From CAZOOR01 sp964581505 (lineage in GTDB: Bacteria > Bacteroidota > Ignavibacteria > Kapaibacteriales > UBA2268), in contig CAZOOR010000023.1 of assembly GCA_964581505.1 (NCBI GenBank), positions 1-35,812 of the forward strand: a stretch of DNA of 35,812 nucleotides. The letters run 5' to 3'. The notes beneath the pieces were generated by a model. That model saw nothing but the letters and a program-made list of their open reading frames with translations. It did not search any database and was not told the origin of the DNA. Of this stretch, positions 25,001 through 32,591 are shown one piece after another (positions within the stretch are counted from its first letter, which is position 1; each line of letters starts with the position of its first letter). A program made the position numbers and the translations under genes.

Positions 25001-25143
25001 CGAAAGATTTGAGAATGTCATTCGGTACGGGTATCCGTAGTATTTTACTCGGTTTACCACTAAAACTTGATGTTGCTTGGCGAAATGAAATCGGAATATG
25101 GTCAAAGCCTTATTATATGTTTTCGCTGGGATATGATTTTTAA
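22042..25143 (+). CDS. Secreted metallopeptidase - TolB-like propeller - Omp85 barrel fusion
   Basis: A 1033-residue outer-membrane protein with four parts. A signal peptide ends near residue 23 (ETEA, then QFGK). A gluzincin-like peptidase domain (about 30-270) has the zinc motif HELVH at 136-140 and the downstream glutamate motif WMNEGLAEFE at 167-175. A beta-propeller of TolB/PD40 repeats follows (about 300-590), seen as SPSISPKGDRFAF, VTWSPDGKKLAFIG, PVWSWDSQDIYFLSD and LSPDNKHILYISD. The C-terminal 350 residues resemble an Omp85/BamA-type barrel, with MRGYP near 915 and a final aromatic (GYDF). The peptidase and propeller should hang in the periplasm. The role is unknown: cutting or checking outer-membrane cargo is an inference. 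It is a single-gene unit ahead of rpmB. Confidence 0.8.
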   Translation: MKITLKLIVFVLFLVSFFTETEAQFGKNKVQYRNFDWKYIETKHFDIYYYDNAKQLAFLCAIEAEKSLKSIETLLNYSIDKRIPIIIYNSKNEFQQTNIIGQYMPEGIGGVTELFKNRVVLPFLGDLKQFKHVIHHELVHAVLNIMFMGGTFQTAIRTNNLRQIPIWMNEGLAEFESIGGLDTPTDMFMRDLAISEKMMDLDRISGYFAYRAGQAFYWYIANKYGKERVGELINKVKTIRIGGLDKAFLSTFNKDLESFSDEWKKAMKRYYLPDIATYQNPDEFAIRLTNAKKEHTYYNSSPSISPKGDRFAFISARDELFGIYIQDLNDKKNVEKLVSSLREQDFEELNILTPGISWNPSGTKLAISAKAGGEDAIFIVDVEDGDYDKIKLGISSITSVTWSPDGKKLAFIGSGANGSDLYVYDFVSKEKQKLTDDIFSDHYPVWSWDSQDIYFLSDRADYINSTKLATNFNIWNIKLGEDDIFRIDLKSKNIERITSTPKYRKTSLVLSPDNKHILYISDKNGISNIYNLNLQTGSERPITNSMNTISQLSITPDGNDLLFASQVELGFDIYHIRSPFEVKLYIDTIPNTKFRETLLEQQRLKDNLAQMKDSLPENKKQEFKGYGNFSLEFSRQKVVANNPDAIKKDNSTAEKGDYDVDTNFIPKDYAIHFSPDLVLSNPNYNTFYGFQGSFQMLFSDLLGNNRIYVAANLWLDLKNSNILAAYSYLSKVIDYHFAIFQNSLMTYGYSNYIFRFRNYGLSLTASYPFDLFRRLECGVQLINLSRENISLPTNPSLSRLLLVPNIKYVYDDILWGMMAPSKGTRYYIDAKLSPKLNSSGLSFYKIDFDYRRYIPIVRNYLTLALRGAGGTSFGTNPQRSFLGGTTNWINAEFMGGSLPFEEPEDFVFEQIIMPMRGYPVNAIRGQHYFLSNVELRFPLFAVLAAGPLPIFLKGLSGAMFMDIGGAWFGDYSSFRSAQPMPDGTRIPKDLRMSFGTGIRSILLGLPLKLDVAWRNEIGIWSKPYYMFSLGYDF

Positions 25144-25175
25144 TTTTTAATATTTAGGAATTTTTCGTAAATTTG
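25144..25175 (+). promoter_or_regulatory. Probable promoter of rpmB
   Basis: TAAATTTG at 25168-25175 is an exact TAnnTTTG box. TTTT at 25144-25147, 20 bases upstream, is a three-of-four TTTG box. The rpmB ATG follows 38 bases later. Confidence 0.5.
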
Positions 25176-25213
25176 TAATCTTTATAAATGAAAACAAAGA
25201 AACAGGTGATATT

Positions 25214-25432
25214 ATGTCAAATGTATGCGAACTAACAGGCACAAGAGTCATTACCGGAAACAATGTCTCGCACGCCAATAATAGAAACAGAAGACGCTGG
25301 AAACCCAATCTTCAGAAAAAGAAAGTATGGATTCCGGAAGAGAAAAGATGGATTACCATCAAAGCAACTGCACGTGCTTTTAGGACACTTGACAAAAAGG
25401 GTTTGAAAGCTATGTTAAAAGATATGAAATAA
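25214..25432 (+). CDS. rpmB: 50S ribosomal protein L28
   Basis: A 72-residue basic protein with the L28 signature from its first residues: VCELTGTRVITGNNVSHANN, then RRWKPNLQKKKVW and PEEKRWITIKATARAFRTLDKKG. It is part of the large ribosomal subunit near the exit site. The start lacks the CxxC zinc pair, so it is the zinc-free type apart from the single Cys5. An AGGTGA ribosome site lies seven bases before the ATG. It is a single-gene unit with its own promoter and terminator, between the Omp85 fusion and the TPR operon. The usual partner rpmG is not adjacent. Confidence 0.97.
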   Translation: MSNVCELTGTRVITGNNVSHANNRNRRRWKPNLQKKKVWIPEEKRWITIKATARAFRTLDKKGLKAMLKDMK

Positions 25433-25454
25433 TATCTTTTTGATTTTTCAGAAG

Positions 25455-25482
25455 AAGCTCCTAATATTTAGGGGCTTTTTTT
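25455..25482 (+). terminator. Intrinsic terminator after rpmB
   Basis: AGCTCCTAA (25456-25464) pairs with TTAGGGGCT (25468-25476), with one T-G pair and a three-base loop, followed by a run of seven T from 25476. It lies 23 bases past the rpmB stop. Confidence 0.88.
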
Positions 25483-25516
25483 ATAATCTATTCTATCCCA
25501 ATTCGTATATTGTTTT

Positions 25517-27175
25517 TTGTATTTATTACTTTTCAGGTGTAAAATTAAAAAAGTATTTCCATATATTTTTTTTATAGTTTCAATTGTCCTCACATATTCT
25601 TGTTCGACGACTAAAACTCCTACAATAAGCAGGAGCTATTTGCAGTATATTAATGATACTATTCCTCTGCACAATGATAAACACAAAGCCCAAGAACATA
25701 ATGCTATTTATTATTTCATTAACGGCGCTCAATTGGAGCAGGAACAGTATTATGCCGATGCTATTATTGAATATATGGAGGCTTTACGTTTGGATACTAA
25801 TGCTACTATATACTACGCTTTGGGTAAGAATTATTACTATCTGAACAAATACAAAAGAGCCGAAGACTATTTAATGAAAGCTATTAATTATGATTCGACA
25901 ATGATTGCCGCAATGCGTAAACTCGGCGAATTGTATTTGCATACATTCAGACGGCACGATGCGCAAAAGACATTTGAAGAACTTGTGAGAATAAAGCCTT
26001 CTGTGAAGAATATAAAAAATCTGGCTTATCTTTATGAATTCTCGGATTTAGAAAAAGCGGCGAAACTTTACGAAAAAATGCGTACAAATAACGAAGACTC
26101 TTATCTTCTGCTTAAGCTTGCTTCCATTTATCAGGAATTAAAGGATACGTCTCTATATATTGAGCGTCTCGAAGAGGCTTATTCTTACTCAAAAGATTCA
26201 CCTGAAACAATAATACAACTTCTATCGGCATACCTCGAAAACGGACGTTTTACCAAAGCACGCAAACTGCTTCTGCGTTCAGACCAACGCATACTTTCAC
26301 CCGAGCTGGAATATTTATATTTATCACTCGGCTCTTCATTAATGCAAAAGCGAGTTCGCAATTATTCCGATTTTAAGAAAAGTTTTATCAAACTTATTGA
26401 TTCACGATTCTATTACAATTGGCGTTTGCAATCAATGTCAGGAATAATTGCATCGCAAATTGACGATACACTTGCAACTGAGGTGTTTTTCAAACGTGCT
26501 ATGAATGCAGCGGACAGTATTCCGGAAATTTCATTACAATTGGCTAATCACTATATTATCAGTAACAATGCGAAACAAGCTTTGGAATTACTTGATGAGT
26601 ATTCTCGGAAATTTCCGAAAGACGAAAGATTTCCAAATCTTCAAGGTATGGCATATATGATGTCGGATAGTATTGAAAAATCAATACTCTGCTATTACCG
26701 GTCAATTACTATTAATAAAAATGATGCCGTTGTATATACGCAATTAGGAATGGCTTATGACCAATTGGGAATAATGGATTCATCGGATTTCTATTACGAA
26801 CGTGCTTTGGAATTAGATAAGTTCGACCCCGTTAGCAATAATAATTATGCCTATTCACTGGCTGAACGTCATAAAGATTTGGAGCGTGCTTTTACAATGA
26901 GCAAACGCGCTTTGGAGGCAGTACCCGATAATAGTGCATATTTGGATACTTATGGTTGGCTCTTGTTTCAGATAGGCAAATATGATGAAGCTTTGGAATA
27001 TATACGCCGCTCGATTAAGGTTGGCGGAGCAGGTGCAGATGTTTATCTCCATCTTGGCATTATCCTACTTAAAAAAGGTAACAAGACTAAAGCAATTGAC
27101 GCTTGGAGAAGTGGTTTGGAAATAGAACCGGATAACAAAGATTTACTTGATAAAATTCACGACATAAAGAAATGA
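25517..27175 (+). CDS. TPR-repeat lipoprotein
   Basis: A lipoprotein of up to 552 residues. A hydrophobic signal ends in a lipobox (LTYSC, Cys29), and tetratricopeptide repeats then fill the rest. Clear units include YADAIIEYMEALRLDTNA, YKRAEDYLMKAINYDS, SSDFYYERALELDKFDP and YDEALEYIRRSIKVGG. TPR proteins are scaffolds for protein contacts, here tethered to a membrane. The frame opens with a TTG at 25517 that lacks a ribosome site. An ATT at 25544, preceded by AGGTG (25535-25539), gives a more natural signal peptide (KKVFPYIFFIVSI), so an ATT start is possible. Its stop overlaps the ATG of the next gene by four bases (ATGA). It heads an operon running to 33948. Confidence 0.85.
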   Translation: MYLLLFRCKIKKVFPYIFFIVSIVLTYSCSTTKTPTISRSYLQYINDTIPLHNDKHKAQEHNAIYYFINGAQLEQEQYYADAIIEYMEALRLDTNATIYYALGKNYYYLNKYKRAEDYLMKAINYDSTMIAAMRKLGELYLHTFRRHDAQKTFEELVRIKPSVKNIKNLAYLYEFSDLEKAAKLYEKMRTNNEDSYLLLKLASIYQELKDTSLYIERLEEAYSYSKDSPETIIQLLSAYLENGRFTKARKLLLRSDQRILSPELEYLYLSLGSSLMQKRVRNYSDFKKSFIKLIDSRFYYNWRLQSMSGIIASQIDDTLATEVFFKRAMNAADSIPEISLQLANHYIISNNAKQALELLDEYSRKFPKDERFPNLQGMAYMMSDSIEKSILCYYRSITINKNDAVVYTQLGMAYDQLGIMDSSDFYYERALELDKFDPVSNNNYAYSLAERHKDLERAFTMSKRALEAVPDNSAYLDTYGWLLFQIGKYDEALEYIRRSIKVGGAGADVYLHLGIILLKKGNKTKAIDAWRSGLEIEPDNKDLLDKIHDIKK

Positions 27176-29349
27176 ACTCATATTCAATCGGAATAACAGG
27201 CTCTTGGCTGACTGTCATAATATCAATTTTAGTAGCAATCATTGTGTCTTTTTTTTATTATCGCAGAACAGTGCCGGCACTATCCCCCATACGCCGCTAT
27301 TTTCTTTTTACCTTGCGTGCATTGGCTTTGTCTTTGCTCTTATTTGTAATTTTTGAACCTGTGTTTACAAGCATAACCGGAAAAACAGAAGAACCCGAGA
27401 TAGCTTTATTGCTTGATAAATCCATTTCAATGAAAATAAAAGATGCAACAATTGACAGAAAAGAAATATACAAAAGTGTACTTAACAAGCTTAACCTTGA
27501 TGCAGGGAAAATCAAAACAAAATCAATAGCCTTTGACAATTCTTTTGAATCTTTGAGCAGACCGGTATTTGATTCCTTGCACATAGACGGACAATCAACG
27601 AACATAACCAACGCCTTGCAATGGGTTGCAAGTAATACGAAGGATAGAAATATTGCGGCTGTCCTGCTAATAAGCGACGGTGCTTTCAATGAAGGAGAAA
27701 ATCCTCTTTATTCTGCCGAGAAACTTGCTAAACCGATTTATACTGTTGGAATAGGCGACACTAATGAGCCTAAGGACATTTCGGTTCACTCAATTATTAC
27801 CAATCAAATTGCCCATATCAATACAACCGTACCGGTCAATGTAAACATTCAAGCAAGCGGCTATGAGGACACTCAATTAAAAGTAACTCTTTTGGAAAAC
27901 AGCAAACCTATTGCCGAGCAAATAATAAATATTCAAAATGCAAATGAAAATACAACACTCACATTTGACTACAATGCGAAAAAATCCGGTATTTGGAAAC
28001 TTACTGCCAAGGCGGCACCACAAAAAGATGAAATTACCCTGAAAAACAATGCCGCCTCCGAATTCATCGAAGTAACAAGCAATAAACGGAATATAATGAT
28101 TCTTGCCGGTTCACCTTCACCTGATGTCTCATTTATTATCAATACATTGGAGCAAGACAAAGGAGTACAAATAAATAAATTTATTCAGAAGGATAAAGCA
28201 AGTTTCTACAATCGTCCACCCAATAAAACGGATTTTGCCAAATGTGATATTATCTTTATGCTTGCATTTCCAAATGCTTTCACGCCAGATAATATTATAG
28301 CTATGCTTAATACTGCACTACAAGCCGGGAAACCATTGTTTTTAATAGCTTCGCGTGATTTGAGTTATTCCAAACTAAAAAGAATTGAGCAATATCTTCC
28401 ATTCACTATATTAGCCTCGAACAAAAAAGAGTATTCGGCAGTTGCGAAATTTGACGAGCAGGTTTTAAATAATCCTTTATTACGTATTCAATCAAATAGT
28501 AATAGTATTGAAGAATGGAATAAACTTCCGCCACTATTCAGAACGGAAACATTCGTCAAGCCAAAGCCACAGGCTAAAATGCTTGCAAAAGTAAAAGTAA
28601 ATAGTATAGTCCTAAATGAACCGATGATTATCAGTAGTACAAATTTGCAACAACGCACCGTTGCAATTCTTGCTTACGGGATATATCGTTGGAAACTACT
28701 CGGTTTTGCACAAGACCAATATCATAATCCTAATGATGCTACTGATTTATTCACTGCATTTATTGCAAACAGCCAAAGCTGGCTGACAAGTTCGCTCAAT
28801 AAAAAGAATGTTATTATCAAACCTGTTAGAAAAATATTCCGCACTAATGAAAAAGCGGAGTTCACTGCACAGGTCTATGATGCGGCATTCAATCCGCTTG
28901 ACAATGCTAATGTAAATGTTCAAATTAAAGGGAATAATAATTCTTATGAACTTACATTATATCCCATTGGAAACGGACAATACAAGGGCTATATTGAAAA
29001 TTTACCGAACGGAGATTATTATTATTCGGGTAGAGCCACAATCAACGGTACAATACTTGGCAATGTTCAGGGTAGATTCGGCATAGGAGATATTCCTACC
29101 GAATATCAAAACCTTATGCTGAATAAATCATTGCTAAACGAAATATCCGTTAGAACAGGTGGTAAATTCTATCACAATGACAATGTGGAACAATTGCTTT
29201 CCGACATACAAAATAATGCGAATTTTAAACAACGAACCTTGACAATTAAAAGCGAACTTGCGCTTTGGCATTTGCCATTTATTCTCGGAGTTGTTATCTT
29301 TCTATTTGCGATAGAGTGGTTTTTCAGAAAAAGATTTGGTTTATTATAA
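27172..29349 (+). CDS. Membrane-anchored VWA-domain protein
   Basis: A 725-residue protein with two N-terminal membrane helices (about 11-29 and 43-62). A von Willebrand A-like domain follows, whose metal site motif DxSxS is D82-K-S84-I-S86 (LLLDKSISM), with LLISDGAFNEG near 165-175. A long central and C-terminal extracytoplasmic part contains beta-rich segments, and a last helix lies at about 698-717 before RKRFGLL. The layout (helices, VWA, large domain, C-terminal helix) matches the VWA membrane proteins of Bacteroidota and Planctomycetes, which are of unknown function. It overlaps the TPR lipoprotein by four bases, so the two probably work together as a complex, an inference from coupling. 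ispF follows 12 bases later. Confidence 0.8.
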   Translation: MNSYSIGITGSWLTVIISILVAIIVSFFYYRRTVPALSPIRRYFLFTLRALALSLLLFVIFEPVFTSITGKTEEPEIALLLDKSISMKIKDATIDRKEIYKSVLNKLNLDAGKIKTKSIAFDNSFESLSRPVFDSLHIDGQSTNITNALQWVASNTKDRNIAAVLLISDGAFNEGENPLYSAEKLAKPIYTVGIGDTNEPKDISVHSIITNQIAHINTTVPVNVNIQASGYEDTQLKVTLLENSKPIAEQIINIQNANENTTLTFDYNAKKSGIWKLTAKAAPQKDEITLKNNAASEFIEVTSNKRNIMILAGSPSPDVSFIINTLEQDKGVQINKFIQKDKASFYNRPPNKTDFAKCDIIFMLAFPNAFTPDNIIAMLNTALQAGKPLFLIASRDLSYSKLKRIEQYLPFTILASNKKEYSAVAKFDEQVLNNPLLRIQSNSNSIEEWNKLPPLFRTETFVKPKPQAKMLAKVKVNSIVLNEPMIISSTNLQQRTVAILAYGIYRWKLLGFAQDQYHNPNDATDLFTAFIANSQSWLTSSLNKKNVIIKPVRKIFRTNEKAEFTAQVYDAAFNPLDNANVNVQIKGNNNSYELTLYPIGNGQYKGYIENLPNGDYYYSGRATINGTILGNVQGRFGIGDIPTEYQNLMLNKSLLNEISVRTGGKFYHNDNVEQLLSDIQNNANFKQRTLTIKSELALWHLPFILGVVIFLFAIEWFFRKRFGLL

Positions 29350-29361
29350 AAAAGTAAAATT

Positions 29362-29826
29362 ATGATTGGTTTCGGTTATGATTCACATAGGTTTCAACCT
29401 GAAGGCAAACTACTTTTAGGTGGTGAAGAAATCACATCTAAATTCGGTGTAATTGCCCACAGCGATGGTGATGCCTTGTTACATTCACTTATTGACGCAC
29501 TGCTCGGTGCCGCCGGTCTCGGTGATATTGGTACCCATTTCCCCGATAATGATGAAAAATATAAAAATGCCGACAGTATGGAATTACTGAAAGAAACACT
29601 CTTGCTTATCAAAATATATAAAATAATCAATATTGATATAACCCTACTGCTCGAAAAACCAAAACTTGCGCCATACAAAGAGAAAATCAGAAACAATATA
29701 GCCAATATTTGTCATTTGGATATTCAACGTGTAAGCATCAAAGCAAAATCCAATGAAGGAATGGGATTTATTGGTAGAAATGAAGGCGTTGCTTGCTATT
29801 GTATTTGCCAGATAGAAGAAAGATAG
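29362..29826 (+). CDS. ispF: 2-C-methyl-D-erythritol 2,4-cyclodiphosphate synthase
   Basis: Fifth step of the MEP isoprenoid pathway: it cyclises CDP-methylerythritol phosphate, releasing CMP. The 154-residue protein is full length. Zinc ligands are D7 and H9 in GYDSHRF and H41 in HSDGDALLHSL. GLGDIGTHFPD lies at 52-62, and SNEGMGFIGRNEG near the C-terminus is the family fingerprint. It sits between the VWA gene (12 bases upstream) and a histidine kinase whose ATG directly follows its stop. Housekeeping function in an otherwise surface-related operon is common in this phylum. The pathway partners ispD and ispE are not here. Confidence 0.97.
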   Translation: MIGFGYDSHRFQPEGKLLLGGEEITSKFGVIAHSDGDALLHSLIDALLGAAGLGDIGTHFPDNDEKYKNADSMELLKETLLLIKIYKIINIDITLLLEKPKLAPYKEKIRNNIANICHLDIQRVSIKAKSNEGMGFIGRNEGVACYCICQIEER

Positions 29827-32154
29827 ATGAGGATAATTGTTACCATAGCATTATTCGTATTTACATCTGTATTATTATTTGCAGATAATACTTTTCCCTA
29901 TTCTTACTCTATGTTTGAATATTTACAGGGCGGACAGATAGTCGTTACATCTGGCAATTCACCGGAAGAACAAGCATTATCTTTCTTCATCAAACCGAAT
30001 TGGTCGGAAGATGCTGATGCAATCTATGCTTGGAAGGGAATAAAGCGAAAGAATGCAAAAGGTGCCGCCATTGGCTCGGCATATATTTTAGCAAGTGAAC
30101 CATTGAATAAATCTATTCTTTCGCTTTGGAAAAAAAATAATCGTTTTTTTCTTTCGGTGATTGATTCCAACCTAACAATGAAACTTATTACCGAAATAAA
30201 GGGTAATTGGAAACCTTATCTTCCGATTGATGCCAAATGGCTCGGGAAAACAGGAGAAAACGAATACGGATTATTTCTTAACCAAACTTTTTTTATCTGC
30301 AAATACGAGGATGCGAAATTATCAGTGAAAACTATCGCTTCCGATGTAGTAACGGCAAGTTCGCTCTTTACACAAAACCGGAAGACTAAATATAAAGCCG
30401 TATATCTTGTTTACAAGGAAGCCGGAGGTATAATAAATTTCCTTACAAATGATAATAAAGAAAAGTTCAGCGCTCGTATTCCAATTTCCGATGATGTATT
30501 TTTACAAAAATTCAAGGAACAAGCGGCTGTTATTTCCTACTCGAAATCCTATCCGAATTCTATGCTCAAAATCGTTACTCCTGAACGTGGAGTAATTTCC
30601 GAGACTTGGCTCGAAACTTCGGGCGAAAAGATTAAAGTAGATTTTTCGGGTAAAACAGGAAAGATATTTTTTCTTGAAACAGATAACGAACGATATTATT
30701 TAAATGTTTTTGACTACTCGAAAAAAAGCAAGAAAACCGATTACCCTCGTATCGAAATCCCTGTAGAACTGATTGAACCGATGGGACTCTGGCTAATCGA
30801 TAGAACTCTGATTGCACTATTCAGGAACGGCATTGCTACATTCGACCAAAGTGGAGAAGTATTAGCAATTGATTTCTTTCCGTTCGGCGAGTATTTTATT
30901 AATAAAAATAAACTTATAATTAATCGTATTAATAATCATTTAATCCTCTCCTCACCTACATCATCAATAATTCTTAAACGACAGGAACACGACTTCTGGT
31001 ATATAAACAGATTTATTGACAATTTCGGTAGGATATTGCTTCCGACATCGCTAATTCTTATTATACTTATTCTGTTCATTTTCTTCCGCAGACAAAAAGC
31101 ATTACTGGAAGCCGTATTGAATTTACCTGCAACGGGTGTTGTATTTATCATTGACAAATATGGACGATTGAAAAGAGCTAACGGCTCGGGAAAGAAACTA
31201 CTCGGTATTACGGACAGTATCCCAATGCGGCGTATGTTTCGATACTATTGCGAGATGGAACATACTAAACCGATTACAGAACTTGTTGATAAGGCTATTG
31301 CTACAAGAGATACTTTTACACAAAAATTAAATATTGTCAAAGCTAACGATATGTTTGAATGGGTATTTAACGTGATTGCCCTGCGTAATGCAACAGGCAT
31401 ATATAAAGGCTTCGTGCTGACGGGAATTGATATTACCGAGCAGTTAGAAAGAAAACGGTTATCAAACTGGGCGCAACTTGCCCACGATATGCAAACCAAT
31501 CTTTCGACAATAAGATTGAATGCAGAGCAGTTTGATATTGAAGACGGAACAAACAATGCCAATCGGCGAAAGAAAATTATCCATCAGGTAGGATTACTTA
31601 TTCAACGTGTACGCGATGTTGTTACTGTCGGACGCAGTGATACTATCAATAAAGAACTAGTTGATGGATTCGATATTTGCCATGAAGTACGTAGTGAATT
31701 TGATGAGGCTGTGTTTCCCAATGTATCATTTACCGTTGATGTTCAGCATTATAATATCGTTTGCGATAAACCCAAGATGATACGTGCGGTAAGGAATGCC
31801 GTTGAGAACGGCATCAAATCTATGCAGGGAAAGCCGGGAAGTATCACGATTACAAATTGGAATGACGCAAAATATGCTTATATCGGAGTGCAGGATACCG
31901 GACCCGGTATGGATGATAAAACAATGAAGAAAATGCTTACACCGTATTTTACTACTGCAAAGCGTACAGGCGGAGCTGGTATTGGTACGATGATTATGCA
32001 ACACGTAATGGAACTGCACGGAGGTGAAATACAGGTGAAATCGGAATTGGGAGTTGGCACCCAGATTATTTTTTGTATTCCTAATTATGCGCACAATAAG
32101 ACCTCGAAAGCAATAGCAGACAAAGTATCATCACTAAAATCAGTTAAGAAATGA
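29827..32154 (+). CDS. Membrane sensor histidine kinase, orphan, with an unusual H-box
   Basis: A 775-residue kinase. A signal peptide (about 1-19) is followed by a beta-rich periplasmic sensor of about 380 residues, possibly a propeller, and one membrane helix at about 403-422. A PAS domain follows (about 435-545, VVFIIDKYGRLKRANGSG ... GFVLTGIDITEQ). The phospho-acceptor is H553 in LAHDMQTNLSTIRL, where the usual proline after the acceptor (H-E-x-x-x-P) is N. The ATPase domain has N661 (VENGIKSM), D690 in DTGPGMDD, and GGAGIGT. It abuts ispF without spacing and overlaps ruvX by four bases. No response regulator is in the window, so its partner lies elsewhere. The signal sensed is unknown. 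Confidence 0.9.
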   Translation: MRIIVTIALFVFTSVLLFADNTFPYSYSMFEYLQGGQIVVTSGNSPEEQALSFFIKPNWSEDADAIYAWKGIKRKNAKGAAIGSAYILASEPLNKSILSLWKKNNRFFLSVIDSNLTMKLITEIKGNWKPYLPIDAKWLGKTGENEYGLFLNQTFFICKYEDAKLSVKTIASDVVTASSLFTQNRKTKYKAVYLVYKEAGGIINFLTNDNKEKFSARIPISDDVFLQKFKEQAAVISYSKSYPNSMLKIVTPERGVISETWLETSGEKIKVDFSGKTGKIFFLETDNERYYLNVFDYSKKSKKTDYPRIEIPVELIEPMGLWLIDRTLIALFRNGIATFDQSGEVLAIDFFPFGEYFINKNKLIINRINNHLILSSPTSSIILKRQEHDFWYINRFIDNFGRILLPTSLILIILILFIFFRRQKALLEAVLNLPATGVVFIIDKYGRLKRANGSGKKLLGITDSIPMRRMFRYYCEMEHTKPITELVDKAIATRDTFTQKLNIVKANDMFEWVFNVIALRNATGIYKGFVLTGIDITEQLERKRLSNWAQLAHDMQTNLSTIRLNAEQFDIEDGTNNANRRKKIIHQVGLLIQRVRDVVTVGRSDTINKELVDGFDICHEVRSEFDEAVFPNVSFTVDVQHYNIVCDKPKMIRAVRNAVENGIKSMQGKPGSITITNWNDAKYAYIGVQDTGPGMDDKTMKKMLTPYFTTAKRTGGAGIGTMIMQHVMELHGGEIQVKSELGVGTQIIFCIPNYAHNKTSKAIADKVSSLKSVKK

Positions 32155-32591
32155 ATTTAGCCAATGAACTAAAAAACAAGCGTATTGCCGCTATTGACTA
32201 TGGTAAAAGACGCATAGGTATTGCTGTTTGCGACATCTTGCATATTACTGTTACACCTAAATTACTTATTGATACAAAGTTTGAGGATAAATTTACTCGT
32301 ATTGCAAAGTTTGTTCAGGAGGAATCCATTGATGCACTTGTCGTTGGTATTCCTGAACGTGATGATGACAAGAACAAAGAATTTATCGATGAGATAAAAA
32401 ATTTCATTGAGAAAATTAAAGAAATAACGGGATTAAACGTTTATGAACAAGACGAGTCTTATTCCACTATTGATGCTGTCAATACGATGATAAGTATTGG
32501 CTATGGCAAAAAGAAAAGGAGAGAAAAGGGGAATAAGGATAAAATTGCGGCGGCAATCATACTAAGAAATTTTCTTGAATCGAATGAATAG
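32151..32591 (+). CDS. ruvX: RuvX/YqgF-family RNase H-like resolvase
   Basis: A 146-residue protein of the YqgF/RuvX family, which has an RNase H fold. It was named as a putative Holliday junction resolvase and is linked to processing of 16S rRNA precursors. Acidic catalytic positions are visible: D16 in AAIDYGKRRIG, E in YEQDESYSTIDA, and D in KDKIAAAIILRNFLE at the end. The length matches the family. The ATG overlaps the kinase stop (ATGA), and the downstream GWxTD gene starts inside its last codons. The operon position is shared with surface genes, so no functional tie to them is implied. Confidence 0.93.
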   Translation: MNLANELKNKRIAAIDYGKRRIGIAVCDILHITVTPKLLIDTKFEDKFTRIAKFVQEESIDALVVGIPERDDDKNKEFIDEIKNFIEKIKEITGLNVYEQDESYSTIDAVNTMISIGYGKKKRREKGNKDKIAAAIILRNFLESNE

